DNA from: Parascedosporium putredinis
Lineage: Eukaryota > Ascomycota > Sordariomycetes > Microascales > Microascaceae
Assembly: GCA_949357655.1 (NCBI GenBank)
Contig: CASHTG010000010.1
Coordinates: 744,001-808,000 of the forward strand
Reading direction: 5' to 3'
Length of the DNA stretch: 64,000 nt
Position numbers and translations under genes: made by a program. The notes below the pieces were generated by a model, which was given only the letters and a program-made list of their open reading frames with translations, had not been told where the DNA came from and made no database searches. Each line of letters starts with the position of its first letter. Within the stretch, counting starts at the first letter, position 1. Shown one piece after another: positions 1-12,727 of this stretch.

Positions 1-703
1 TGAGGGAAAGGTTTTATTCAAAAGAAATAACCATAAGCGGGAGAGAGGAGGCAGCTTTGATATCGGACGTTGGCCAATAGATACCATGTGCTGTTGAATA
101 GCACCCAAACTACGCGGACACTATAAGTTGCGCTTTGACAGGGTTTAAATACGAGGCGTGGGAATGGCTCAACCAAGAGTCAAATATTCGGTCTTACACG
201 AATCATCGCGACCCTCCAAGCGACGCACAGTTACTCGAGTCTTGGGTGAGCCATATAGAACACTTTGGTCTAGGCTGGCGTCTGTAGTTCGCTGCCTAAA
301 TGTCATCAATCGATTCAATGTTCTTACTTCACAGCTGACACGACGTTGGTTATCAGACAACGGTAAAATAGCGGGCCATGACGCTTAAGAATAACCCTTC
401 AATGCATGTGTGGTATACAAATGATCTCCCATGGTACGTGAATGTGTTCATTTCTCGTTTCATTCAAGCAGTGCCTGGTAGACGAAGGTCCAGACAGGTT
501 GTATCCACTGCGAGGGCGTGGGCGGGCAAGCCATAACGAAAGTTCTCGCCCGCCCGGTGTATCATTAAATAATCTAATAGCCAAGCGAATGACGGATTCT
601 CTATACAGGTGTACACTCCCTGTCCGCTTGACCCGGGGTTCATATTACATAATTTTGATCGTTGGAAAAGAAGAGAAAAAAAAAAGACCAAGGCCTGCGA
701 TCC
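1..703. other. left-edge intergenic sequence
   Basis: No open frame here resembles a known protein on either strand; all are short and overlap one another. It lies downstream of the rhodopsin-domain gene on the minus strand, so its right part probably holds that gene's 3' UTR. I see no RNA gene or repeat. Confidence 0.5.
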
Positions 704-2210
704 TTATGTGCTGGCGCTCCCACCTCGCCGATCGTCGCCCTCGCGGGAGAACTCCACCGCAATGGTCGTAGTCTGGATGATATCCTTCGATCCCGCGACA
801 ATGGCTTTTTCCGAGTCGTCGTCGTTCCAAGAGACACCCTTACTAGAGTCGCCCTCGCCACCCTTTCCTACGCCGCCTTGCACGTTTGTCATGACGTAGG
901 CGTCGCCTTCGTTACGGAATCGAGCGTAGTCGTCGTCCTCGGCACGTTCGCGCACGCGGGACGCGAGACGCGAGCCGTAGCCGTAGCGAGTGTGGGTGCC
1001 GATGCCTCCGGTTCCCGTGCGGCCAGAAGTGCGGCCCGAGGACCGGCCCTTGCCGTACGTGCTTTCTCCGATGATGCGCGGGGCGACGTGGCGGAAGAAC
1101 TTGCGGAAAGTGGGGAGAGCGGCGCACATGATGAGCAAGTTGCCCTCGACCAGACTTTATCCAGCTGCTGTTAGCGCCTTATGGAAAATCGAGTCGAGCT
1201 TTTAGAAGAAACGGGGAAAACCACTTACATCCACAAGCTGATGTAGCCAATGTCCCAGGTTGGGTCGGTGGGATTTACGAGCCTCGGAAGCAAGACCAAA
1301 CGGATGACCGAGGTTACAATTGTCCTGATTCTCAAGTCAGCCTTCCCATTCTAGAGAACGACATCGGGGACACGAATGTAGGAGGGTAAGTTTGGCTTAC
1401 ATTGATCCGATGGAGAAGATGATGAACAAGCCGACCTTTTGTTGCAAAGGAATCTGCAACTTGATCAAGATGGGAAGCGGTAGGAAGAAGAGGACGATAT
1501 CGGAGGCAATGTTGGAAATCGCAGTGGCGTAGTACAAGACAGGTGTATTGAGACATTCGCCTTCAGTCATGTAAATATCCCAGGCTTTCGAGATGGGCTT
1601 GCAAGAGAAGATGAGGGGTACGGCAATGGCGATGGTGTAGGCAATGATGAGTGCCATGATGGCCCAGACGCTATAGCGGAACCACCTCTGCGGGGTGAGA
1701 CGGAGGTAGAAGACCAAGAGAGACAGCTTTGCGAAAGAACCGCAGAGCATGTACAACGGCGCGGCTACGTAGACGTCAATGGCCCACTGGGCAAACTGAT
1801 CCATCGTTATCTCCCAGCCGTGGACGCCTCCGACACCGCTTGCAAACATGTCTATCGATCGGGAAGTTCAAGTCAGCTCAAGCCCGGACGGGGTGGCGCG
1901 GATGCAGGCGGCGCCTCCGTCTCTTTCACCATCCGCAAGACTCTCGAGGTAAACTTACGTATCGTGATGCCCATGGCCGACATGGCAGTGGCGAACGCGG
2001 CGATTAGGAGCCAGTCATCAACCTGGAGCCCCCGGAGAGGAATATCTTGGTGTACATCCTCTGGGCCATGAACGTTATGCTAAAGAATAGCCCGAACCCG
2101 GAGACCCAGAACGCGGCGGGTACGGCCTGGCGCACGGGGTTATCGAAGTTGACTACCCATCCCTCCGGGGCCTCCAGAGGGGTCACGACACCGTTCACGA
2201 CGCCCGGCAT
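704..2210 (-). CDS. rhodopsin-domain (PTH11-like) integral membrane protein
   Basis: Multi-pass membrane protein of the fungal rhodopsin-domain family (PF20684, often called SAT4 or PTH11-like). Members are plasma-membrane proteins of mostly unknown ligand. I read four exons on the minus strand: 1959-2210, 1401-1851, 1229-1324 and 704-1154, joined by GT-AG introns, giving about 416 aa. Visible family marks are the DDWLLIAAFATAMSAMGI segment in TM2, a CKPISKAWD loop followed by a Cys (GECLN), FLPLPILIKLQIP in TM5, and a W-x-L-V-E-x-N motif in TM7. The C-terminal tail of about 110 residues is hydrophilic, Gly/Arg-rich and cytosolic by family topology. The start at MPGVVNGV is the first Met with a clean frame. 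A single base appears to be missing in the C5 run at 2029-2033 (plus strand), between RMYTKIFLS and LQVDDW. The acceptor of the last exon (AAAG) is less typical. There is no CFEM domain. Confidence 0.8.
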
Positions 2211-5200
2211 GGTTGGGACGTGTCGAGCAACTCTCCTCTGCTTCGCTAAAGCGTGCCTAGGCACGATAGTTCTGTCAATCTCTCTTCGCTTTTGACTGTT
2301 GTCGGTGCTGGTTGCGGGGTTGATGGATCCGCTGCGTCGGGGCTTGGGCGTCGAATCAAAAGGATGAGGGACGCTCTGGGGTTATATGGCACGCAGAGGC
2401 ACCCTTTATGAGTCCGCGAAGAGATAAGAGAGGGGCGGCCCGGAGACGTCTGGGCGCTGGATGGCGAGCCAATGCTGGGACAGTGCGTTTGGCGGGAAGG
2501 AAGGGATTCAGATAAGCCGGCGGATGGGCCTTGCTTTAAGTACGGAATCTAGGATCGGCGAGAGAGGGCAAGGTCCAAGGCCGCCAGGGGTGGATGGGGC
2601 TCCGCTGAATAGAGTAGCCCAAAGAAGAGTAGACTAATAAATGTTCCAGGCCCGCTGAAAGCAGAGAATCCGGGGAAGAAAAGCGACGTGTCGTATTCCA
2701 GTCACTCGTGGTGTAGCATTCCCAGGAAACCGTAATTGGAGCGAGCGGCGTGGGATTAGGGGACCCTTGGAAAGGGCCTAAACAGAAAGGAAAACAAGAA
2801 ATCAATGGTTTCAAGGGGGAGAGACGTGAAGGGAAGGAGGATCGAGGAGAGAGCAGGGCTTTAGCTAGACCGGCGGAATATTGCCCAAAAGATTCTAGGG
2901 AGGAGGGGGAAGGGGCGAAACTCGAGAGACGCCATCCCCTTCTGCCATGGCCAAGCCAACAAGGCATGTCAGAGGCCAGGAGGGTGTGTGTGTGAGGAAC
3001 AACTGAACTGTATACATCTAGGGATGCCAGGAAACAGAACAATACGTACCGCTGTGTGTGGGTCGGGGGAAAAAGGGCTAGACGCCGTACGCAGGTGGCG
3101 CGCGCGCGGCGGTTCGAGTCCTAGGATCCCATGCACTGGGAAAGAGAGGGAGGGACGCGGAACTGGGGAGTGGGCGACCCGTGGTTGGTGTTGATGCGAG
3201 CTTGGGGAGGGCGGCGTCCGGCCTGGCGCCACTAGCTTCGTTGGTGTAATCGCTGGCCCACAAAAGCCATTGTCCGCGGCAGTTCACGAGAGGCCAGCTT
3301 AAAGAAGTAGATAGTAGTAGGGCGGAAGACGTGCGCGAACTGAAGAAAAATTATCTTCATAGCCTATTGTTTAATTTACTCGTTGCTTCTAAAGAAAAAC
3401 GGGGGATAATAGAGGGAGGGGAGGCAGTCAGGGAGGGTTGGGGGCGGAGTGGCCGGTCACCCGGCGGCTCGGCAACCTTAGTTCACGAGATATGCACTGG
3501 GGGCGAAGAGGTGCCGGACGTAGCAAGTAAGCAAGAGCCCTGACCAGAGGAGAAACACGCCGAGCTATGCCGATTCGCCCTTGAGTGTGTGGTTTTTGTT
3601 GTTTTGGTGCTTACTTTCTATCAAAGCGAGATGATGCCCTTTACCTCGTTGGGACGTTTCGCTCGTCTGCGGCACAGGTTCCGTTCCGTCGCGGGAGGAT
3701 GTGCCCCTGGTGGCCTTTCCACTCCTCCTCCTCCTCCCCTCCACCCCTTGCCTTGGTGTGTCCGCACGGGGAAAGATCGTCAGCGATCAGCGGCGCCCCG
3801 TCGATCAGAGTGTGTTGACGGACGTGGAAGATGGGGTAATCACGGTGGTGTCAACGAAGGCATGCCGCCCGCATGCAGGGCAGCTCCATCCTTGAGCCAA
3901 CTCTTTTGTTCCTACGCGATGCTCTGGCTTGGGGTAAAGAGTCCAGGGCTATTCGCAACAGGGGATCGAATGCATAGATGAATGCCTCTTGCTTCTCTCC
4001 TTCCTGTACCGGGTAATTTGGGGAGGTCTGCAGATAGGTTTGCAGGCTGTTTTGCACCCCAGTATCGCCTTGATATCGCCATCTTTAGCCCTGGACCGCG
4101 TATGCTTCATGCCAGCAGGGGGCCCAAGCAAACACCTCAAGCCGATCTCGAAAATATGGTGATTAGGGAGGGGTGCTCAAGGGCCATCTTCTTTTTCGTC
4201 CAAGCAGGCTCTCGATTTGCCTCTGATCTGTCTCTTCACCCTTGCTGTGTCGTGTTCATCATACAACTTGGTGAGTCTGTGCTAGGTTTTCTAGTCTCCA
4301 TAAGGAAGCTGCCAAGGCCCAATCAATACTTTGATTCCAGATTTGTGAAGAGGTGCAGGGCTACGCCAAAGCCCAAACAGGAAGGCGATTAAAGTAAAAT
4401 CGAGGCCAACTTTTTTGAAACCGCGCCCACTGGTTGCATTGGGTTAGAATTGGGAGCTAAGAGGGCGGAATTTCGCTTGTAGACTGTGTATTTAGACCTT
4501 GCTATCCTTGTTCTTGGTATTTTAGTTCTTTGCTTGTACGGGACCGGCTTTCGTCGTTGGCATAGGTACCAAGAGATACGACGACGAGTAAATATCGCAC
4601 CCTGACGAATGACGGAAAGATGGATCCGATGCTTAGCACGAACCCAGGAATGAAAAGTGGACAGTCCCTTTCTCTCAAGGTGTTCGCCTTGTGGTGTGGC
4701 TGAGATGGAGAAACGCCAAGATCAAAATAGACTGAAAGCCAGATTTCTTTTTCGGAACATTGAAGCTCTCGAATGCTTGGCCTGCAGGCACGAAAAGGCC
4801 CCTAAAAGAAGCCCGAAAAAGACCAATCAAACGTTAAATTTTTGTTCGGGACCGTCGAAGAAGAGGGTGATCCAAAGACCAAGTTGCCGGATCCCTCCTC
4901 TTTTTTCCACATCGTCTGTCTACACGTATAGTCTAGACGCCTGCTCCGCTGTTCTTCATGCCATGTTGATATGGTGCATGTTTTGCCTCTCCTTTCTCCC
5001 TCAAAGTCACACTTGAAACCCACGTCGAGCTAGCCAGGTGTTTTCCATGTCACGTATGGCTTAAAGTTTCATGGTGTATGAAGCCCTTTGCTACTTGTAT
5101 CAGTGAGTCTACATCCGTTATGTATGAGTATCTAGGTCGACACAAAGGCCGCCATGCGCACTGTATATGCCGACTGATCACGAGCTACGTCTATGGAGAT

Positions 5201-8200
5201 AATCTCGGGCAGTCTTTTCCTTGTCGAGGGGTGCGAAGCGATTCAAAATCTTCCCGAATCTGAAATTTGTTTGTCGTAATGGTGTGATGATTGCTTGCCT
5301 CCTTCCTATGGATGCATCAGGATGCGGTACTCGATGGAGGCAGCGTTGCATTCCGACTCCGGGATGTCCCATGCACTTCAACTTAATGTTCCCACTTCCC
5401 TTGCTGCGACATCAATTGATGTATCTATATTTGCCGCATCAGTTGATAATCTTCATGGTAGGGTAGTATTCGCCGTGAAGATCCTCGTCGCACTCCACCC
5501 GCCAAGCTCATCAGCCCCTGGGGAACGGAGAGCAAGTGGAATGATCGACTCGCAGCAATGGGAGTATTATTATTAGGCCTGGACTTGAGTGTGGCCTGGT
5601 AGACCTGGACGTCACTAGCCACGATAACAGGAGCTGGTGGACAGCGTCTCATTCTCCAATCTTAGAACTGGGGCTGAACCTCCTCTCTCGGTTCCTAGTC
5701 TCCACCACGACTGAAGCCTTCCTTGGCTCTGATATGCTCCGGGCGAGTTTTGGTCTATTTTCCATGCTCTTGTCCTTTCGGAATTGACATGGCATGCCTC
5801 TGTTTTTGCGAACGAACAATCGGCGAGGATAAGATGAAATTGCTCACCAATAGCAATAGACATTCTGAAGCACATCATCCAAATAACACCAGCAGCCATC
5901 TCGGAAGCGTCCCGGATAGTTCCTGACGCCACCGCTCTCTTGGCGTCCTAACCAACATCTGGCGTGCTAGCCGGGATGTGGGCGAGGCAGGATTAGATCT
6001 TGTCCCCCTTCTGCCTTGTTAACCCAATTGTCCAAGCTTAGTGGTCGCCTGCCGGAAGATCGGGTCGGAGGACAGCAAAATCGCACGGACTGGACCTGAA
6101 GCCACTCGGCGGCGGGGAACAGAGAGGCACTCCCCATCACCACCACATCACATGGAGAGATTCCCCTGTGCCAAGGCGCAATTGACTTTGCGTGTGCCAT
6201 CTAGTGGAATATGAGTAGTCTACGCCGGTTCGAACCCATCGCTGCCATGCTACGCTGAACGTGGATTCGCCGGGACTGCTAAGCACGCACCATTGAGATT
6301 GGAAGGAACTATTCCCATCACGACCAAATGAAGCGAATGCACTTTGAAGGCCGTTGCCGTTTCTCCTTTATGCTGCTGCTACCCTCTACTTTTTTAATTA
6401 AATTTTTTTCCTGGCACAAGGCCCCATTTGACGCTACCTTTGGCCAGCAATAGACAGCCATTGGACGGATCCCATACCGCTCATCGTTCAGGATCCCCTC
6501 TATTCTTTTTTTCCCCTCTTCTTTTGTGCCAGCCACGATCGGGTTGCGATAGCGGTCGATCACCGAGGAGCGCGGACCAGGCGTGCGCACGATCTGCCGA
6601 GGGGGCCCGCCGCCCGATACAAGCCCAGCCGGCTAGCCGTCCACGCAATGGGCGCCACTCTAACTCACGGTCTGCCTGGCCGCCTAGCCATCTAAATGTT
6701 TGATTCCATGTACCGAGGTAGAGGAGGCGGGTATGTTGAAGCCTTTGTTAACTTTTGGAGTCACCAGAGAGAGAGAGAAAAAGACAATACCCTACATGAT
6801 TCACAAAAACACACGGGATCCTCCTCTGCATCTCCATTCTCTACTCTTTCCCTTTCTCCCGAGAGGACCCAGGTTCCCGGAATGGGCGCACCTACATCGC
6901 CATAAAAGCGGAGCCTCCAGCTAAGCACCACTAGTCAATCCTGCGAATGCTTGGAATGGAGACACTCTCTACGATCCTTCGGTTTCCCTGCATACACCCT
7001 CTTTGACAGAAAAGGAGCAGGCAATATCCTCGAACACATCGTTGCATGCTCGCGCCCACTAATATCGATATCCTTGTTTCAGACGCACCTGACTCTGGGC
7101 AAAAAGATCCTCCCGCCGGACTGCCTTGATGTTCTCAACATCCCCGATCCCAGGTGATCTTGATCTTTTGACGGGAGGAGCATCGACGTGGAGCTCTCAG
7201 ACTTGGCAAAATTGTATTATGCTACCCAGTGATATACGCTGGTCCGGTATCTTCGCTTTATCTAAGGGTTTGTCTACGGGAAGCGTTTACTCCATCTCCT
7301 TTTTCTTTTCTTTTTTTTTTTTTGGCCTCACTCCCCTAGCCTAGTTATCGTCGATTCGCCTGCTGAGCCTAAAAGCTCGCCTGTTCTAACCATAAACATG
7401 CGTCGCCTTCAAGAACGCATTGACCTTCTTTCGGTGGGGCCAGGGGCTGGCGTGCTTCCTTTTGTGGGGAGGGGGCGAACATCGCGGGCTAAGATTATCA
7501 CCAAGCCTCCGTCTCTCGAGCCGGGGCATCGTCGAAAGTGCTCCACTTGGCTACGCCAGCTCACCACCCGGACGATTTCACCAGCCTTCACCTTGAGAAC
7601 ACGAAGAAAAAGAGCAAGATGGAAAGAGGGAGGAAGAAGAAGAAAAACAAGAAATAGAAGCACTTTTCCGTATTTAGCGTAGATGGCCCTTTCTCGTAAC
7701 TTCCGCCATACAGGACAACGCCTCCTCAGCGTGATGCTCAATCGAGGCGAAAGAGGGATAGAAGATGGAAATTACAATGATTTCTCCACTTACTCGAGGG
7801 GTTTATTTTGATCAAACTCCACCGGATGTGTTTGGCATGTGGGATTGTACGGATGCCGCGATTTCTTAGAAATCAAGATTTGGGTGACTGGAGTTTCCGG
7901 TTTCTGAGTCAGGGACTTGTGGCAATCCCCTCCTGCCTTGTCTTAAGTGCATTACTGTAATCTCACGTTCATCCCTATGCCTGCACCGGAGTCCAAGGAA
8001 CCCGAAGCCCTGGTTATCGAGATCCCCTTGTGCATTCGGCCAGGTGAATTGCGTATACTGCCTCCCCGTTTACCTCGGCCGAACCTCGAGGTCGATTTCG
8101 AGCTCCTTCTCTTGTCAATAGCTGAAGGGCAACTGCCTCCTTGACAAGTATCCGGCGTGCTAGATCTCTCCAAAATTTGAGAAGCTTCCTATGGGTGCTG

Positions 8201-9641
8201 ACCATGCAACTTTCATACATGTCGAAGATCAAGGGATCGTACTTCCTGCTACCCAAGACACCCATGCGTTCTCTTTGGCAGCTGCACACTGAAGCTCTCT
8301 GTTGAGGTTGTACTTTACCTATTCCTCCCCTTGCTCTACGTATCTCACCACGAGATGGAGGTCATATCTAGAACGTCCAGCTAATATCCCTCCACTCACA
8401 GGGCGGCCCTTCCATGTTGACCAGACCAATCCCAACGTTAAATGGCCAACCTGCGGCAACATGCAATATTGTCTCCTCGAGGAGAGAGAAGCCTCCCCGC
8501 CGCGTACACATAGAACAGGGTGATAGCACCGCGATGCAACACCTTGAGGCTGCATACTCTACGGCGTACCATATACGTCTCCTAAGTCAGGCCATAGGGA
8601 GCGATGCTCGATATGTGCATGGGCTGCCAAGTTCAAATTGTCTCCAGTCCGATCTATCTTGCTGCTAGCACTGCCATCAAGCCGTTGAAGTCTGGCGACA
8701 GGCCCGGTGACTGGTAGCCAAGTTCGCCAAGTAACTATCATCGCCCCTGCCGACGAGTGTCAGCTTAGATAAAAAATGATGGGACCGAACGGTCTGTCGC
8801 CCTTGTCCTAAGAAATTGACGTGCGATATTCACAATCGGCACGAAGTATTTTGCTTCTCCGAGCATAGCCCAACTATTACCAGACATGTCGTGGGATCGC
8901 CACCACTTGGAAGAAGTGGGTTCGTATTCAACCCCGATATGTTATATGCTCGTATGAGTCACTCTGATTCACTTCAAGAGTATTCTTTGAACTTTTCCAA
9001 TCTTCCCGACCGATGAGGCAAGAATCTTTTCGAGAAGCGGCTAAGAAGCGCGCTGGTATGCCCCAACCCCAGGTTCTCCAGTCACCGTGGCAGACGAAAC
9101 AGAAACGGCCCGCATTCACGTCATCGGATCGGCGGGCTTGGGTGGGCCTAGGCAGCCCGTGACTGGCCAGGCCCGAAAACCCCGAGAAACTTTGAAATTC
9201 CTCCCCACACACGAGCGCGTGTGAGAGTTGAGCGACGGACGGCGGGCTGTGTGGCAGCGCTGAGTTTTTCCTAATTAGGAAATAAGAAGTCGCGCGCGAC
9301 TCCCGGGGCGGCGACGAAATACAGGCCCTAAAGGAAGTTTTTCGTGATGATCGACAGGCGCACCGCCTCTCAGGAGCGGATTGAAGATGGTGACGGGACC
9401 TTGCGACAATCGACGTCTTGAGGCGTCTTGAGCAGTATTTAAAGATCGTGTTCCGCCAGTCGAGAAAATAATTCAAAGGGCAGAACATTCACTCAATAAA
9501 ACAACTCAAGAGACAGAATCTCGATCCTGCAAACTCAATCAGTGCACACATCCATCATATTCAACATTGAAAGCTCAACAACCAACCCCTTTACACTTAG
9601 TCCCTAACCAACAAATACCCTCTTTTCTTCCAACTTCCACA
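2211..9641. other. 7.4 kb intergenic tract without a recognised gene
   Basis: All frames here are short (under about 190 codons), overlapping and low in complexity, and none shows a domain I recognise. The promoter of the rhodopsin-domain gene lies at the left end. The right end, to about 9440, is probably the promoter of the gene at 9642; a TATTTAAA box sits near 9436. I see no transposon ORF, terminal repeats or AT-rich RIP-like block. A divergent or lineage-specific multi-exon gene cannot be excluded. Confidence 0.4.
9436..9443 (+). promoter_or_regulatory. possible TATA box upstream of the 9642 gene
   Basis: TATTTAAA about 200 bp before the ATG at 9642. It is followed by a C/A-rich leader with CAA repeats, which is typical of fungal 5' UTRs. 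This is a sequence match only, with no transcription evidence. Confidence 0.3.
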
Positions 9642-10244
9642 ATGTGCTCGCTCTTCCGATCTCGACCCCAGGGCGGTCCTTTCATCACCCTCAACGGGCC
9701 TGAAAACAACACCGTATACACCAAAGACGCGCAGGGCGGAAAGACCCCGCGCTACATCATCGACAAGCTCAAGAACGAGAGGAAGATCTACCGCATCCTT
9801 CCCGAAGGCAAGCGCACACCCATCGGGACCATCGAAATCTCCAGTGTTCGCGGCGTCACCCACGTCTGGGTCGGCGACTGGGAACTCAGCTTCTCCCGGC
9901 AGTGGTACGGCGCCGAGTACCGCGTCTTCGTCAGGACGCACATGGGTCAGATGTACTGGGCACCCACAGGCATCATTGGCGAGGCCATGGTGTTGAAGGA
10001 TAGCCAGCGACGGACACTAGCGCGATACAACACCTCTTCGATATCGTGGGGCAACAGGGACTTGGAGATCTTCGTGGAGGCTGACGACACCCTCATCGAT
10101 CTCATCGTCGTGTGCGCAGTCGCTCTCAAGGGAGGAGGGCGTAGAATCCTCGCGACAATAAGGCTATTGCGCAACGGAAAGCTGAACAACAGATTCATTT
10201 TGGCTTGGCTTTTCTGCCTCATATTTGCATTTTTTGTCGTCTAG
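9642..10244 (+). CDS. small protein with C-terminal hydrophobic tail, possible tubby/LURP-one-like beta fold
   Basis: Uninterrupted single-exon ORF of 200 aa, one of the few genes here without a frameshift. The body (about residues 10-170) has alternating beta-rich stretches such as FITLNGPENNTVY, YRILPEGKRTPIGTIEIS and WVGDWELSF, followed by an aromatic stretch (YGAEYRVFVRTHMGQMYW). This spacing recalls the tubby/LURP-one-related beta-barrel proteins of fungi, but I could not confirm that by eye. The last 16 or so residues (FILAWLFCLIFAFFVV) are strongly hydrophobic and run to the stop, so a C-terminal membrane anchor is likely. There is no signal peptide. The ATG at 9642 follows a CAA-rich leader; an upstream in-frame start at 9567 is less plausible. 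It converges on the HVA1 gene. Function unknown. Confidence 0.75.
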   Translation: MCSLFRSRPQGGPFITLNGPENNTVYTKDAQGGKTPRYIIDKLKNERKIYRILPEGKRTPIGTIEISSVRGVTHVWVGDWELSFSRQWYGAEYRVFVRTHMGQMYWAPTGIIGEAMVLKDSQRRTLARYNTSSISWGNRDLEIFVEADDTLIDLIVVCAVALKGGGRRILATIRLLRNGKLNNRFILAWLFCLIFAFFVV

Positions 10245-10558
10245 GATACCATTGCTATCACGATCCGCTATGGTCGGTCTGATACGCGCACAGGAGTTTA
10301 TGGGATAGAATAGAATTCTTTGTTACATTGTGTTTATATCAACGTCTCGTTCTATCATATTTCTTTCTTCGATTTCAGTGTTCCTTCCTGCTCCCTGTGA
10401 AGACATGTAAACCGCCTGGACTCTCAAACGCTACATGTACACATGGGCTTCATTAAACTAAAATATCGCTTGGTTGTAAAAAATCGCAATGTTCCTCCTA
10501 TCAGGTTGATTTATTTTGACCCGTCGTCCCCTGACTCGCTCGTTCGCCTATACATTAT
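10245..10558. other. convergent 3' intergenic region
   Basis: Gap between two convergent genes, expected to hold both 3' UTRs. It is A/T-richer than the flanking coding sequence. I see no other feature. Confidence 0.5.
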
Positions 10559-10913
10559 TTATTTGATTCTCTCTAGCGTCGAGTCCGTCGTTGCCTTGCG
10601 ATTCTTCGCTTCGCCCTCTCCCTCGGCATGCTGAAGCATTCTCGGACCATGTGCCATTTTATTTCCGTGCTGATCGGTGTATATGACCTACGCGCAATCA
10701 AAGTTAGCGACCGTTTCCATCCGTCCCCTCTTACACTCCGCTTGGTACAAGTCTCACCTTGGGTGGAAGCTTTACTCCTTCCCTACGTGCTTCCTCCTCC
10801 GTTACGACGACTTTCTCGACAACACCTTCGTGGATCTCGCCGCGGTATCGCGTCCAAACTCGGTCGCCCTCGTAGATTTCCTCCTCATTTCTGTCTTTCG
10901 TATCGACAAGCAT
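10559..10913 (-). CDS. HVA1-type (hypervirulence associated protein) TUDOR domain protein
   Basis: Two exons, 10758-10913 and 10559-10687, separated by a 70-nt GT-AG intron, encode 94 aa. The reading frame is continuous through the splice: ...EGVKLPPK joins VIYTDQHGNKMAH. The pattern EGDRVWTRYRGEIHEGVVEKVV followed by an acidic EEEA stretch, a PPKVIYTDQHG motif and AHGP is the signature of the HVA1 TUDOR domain (PF11160), a small SH3-like fold found in many fungi and bacteria. The domain fills nearly the whole protein; a charged tail follows. Its molecular role is not established; the name comes from an association with hypervirulence in a fungus. The second exon is too short and displaced to be seen as a simple ORF, so the gene is easily missed or truncated in automatic calls. 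The start at MLVDTKDRNEEE fits the family length. Confidence 0.85.
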
Positions 10914-12727
10914 CTTGCTTTCTTGATTCTTGGCAAGTAGTCCTTTTTGCTCTCGCTTCGTGTTCGCTTCGGATGGAGTGATTTGATGCTATCGTGGTAT
11001 GGGCTTGTTAGGTGGTGGTGGAATCAAGTAGGAAGCTGTGATTTTCGTGGACGCTAGAGATTTTGTATGCTACGTAAATAACCGAGCACCCTCGTTTTTC
11101 CCGAAGAAGCGTCATTGTATGGTAATATTTTTGTTAACTGTGTCGATTCTTTCCCTAGAATGTTCCGAGGGGAGGGGGCAAACAAGAAGTGACGCTGTCG
11201 ATGATGATGTCATCGGCACCGAGGATGGTGGGCCAGTGGATGGGCCAACACTCCGAGTGCCTCACAAGACGACCACCGAGATTACATCATCTCATGGCCC
11301 CAATTTTCTCCCTCTATTATCCAATGTTAGCCTACTAAACATCTTCCTTTTGAGTGACATCGACTCCCGTGGCATATGTCGAGCAGGCAGTCCAAATATC
11401 TCGGACATCTCGGGCTTCCAGCAGCCAAGGCATCTTGGGCCTCGACAAAGTTCAAATTGTCCAGGTGGGGGCTGCAATAATACAAGAGACGGACAGCCTA
11501 TTCATGAAATGCAGCACCGGTTCACTCATCAGAAGAAAGTTATCATGGGTGTGATACCAGGCATACCTTGATCACCAAGCTATAGCTTTTCCTCAGCCAT
11601 ATATCACTCGCAATTAGCCATGGTTGCAATGGACAGGAGTTGGCTCGGCGGACGCTTTGACCCTTCGCTTGCCCCCAGTTTAGGGTTAAGGTTATTCATG
11701 GTGGAAATGGGGGTCAAGGGGGTTCACCAGTTAAGTGAGGATCTCGATTAGCCTACCCCCACTTTAAAAATCTATTTACGGATTCTGTTTGCTATTGAAG
11801 ACGTGGAGGGATAGCTAGGTGGTCACCGGCGTCCATTTAGATCTTCTCGATGAATCGGAAATTTCAAAACGTTGGGCTACCGCCCAAGTGTCTCCTTGGG
11901 CAGGAAAGTTCACTGATTCGTGGGCGACGAGTTGACACTGGGCAGTGAAAAGTGAGGGGCAGGCCGAATGGCGCAGGTACCCCGCTTCAAGCTAGCATCA
12001 ATGATGTTCTTTGCACTCTCTCAGAAGCAACCCAACACAGCCAAAATGCTTAAGAAGGTTTGCGCTAAGCCTAGCGTGGGATGAGAGAGCCGCGGAGCAG
12101 TTTGGCAAAAATGCAAACGGGAAAGAGAATAAACCCAAGCGATGATGGGGGCTCCCGTCTGGTCTGTGATATCGGACCTCTCTTCTTCGTGGATGCTACG
12201 CTTGATTGGATTTTCCATTATATAAAACTGTCGTGTCAGGCTTCTTGGCATCCCATCAATGCCTCCAGCTCCTTTTAGTGTCGGGACGGCCGCGTTCTGG
12301 TTCGGGATTAAGCGGGCTTATTCACGGGGTTATTCGCGGGTCAGCTTTTCCACTAGTCGGGCTGCAGCTGTCGTCTGCTTGCCGGCCACTAGCGGCCTTT
12401 TTGCCTTCTGGTTCTCAGATTATCGCAAGTCATTTCGCTTTGTCAAAAGCACGTGTCATGCGTTCGCATCGCGTCGGTAGTCCGCCCACACCGACGCAGA
12501 CCGTCAAGGGGGAAAGGGAAAGGAAGGGGGAGGCGAAACCTTTTTCTTACCTATCGCAAAATCGTGGGGAACCTCGCATTATCTCGCATCCCTCCTTCTT
12601 TTTTTCCTTTCTTCCTTCCCCTGTTCTATTTCCTTGTAGCTTTATCGATACCCTCCTTATCACCGAACAACCCTTGTAACGCCACCAGAGACCCGATCGC
12701 TGCGAGGGAGGCTTAAAACAGGAACAC
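10914..12727. other. intergenic region, no gene seen
   Basis: Between the divergent HVA1 and methyltransferase genes, so it should contain both promoters. A frame of 177 codons at 11038-11571 has no recognisable domain. A single telomere-like TTAGGG word near 11687 is isolated. Nothing else is supported. Confidence 0.45.

Noticed and set aside
3100..3130. T-loop-like GGTTCGAGTCC (also GGTTCGAACCC near 6229)
   Set aside because: No paired T-arm or acceptor stem around either word; chance matches.
8928..9488. 186-codon minus-strand frame
   Set aside because: Lies in the presumed promoter of the 9642 gene, shows no domain and has no conserved-looking pattern.
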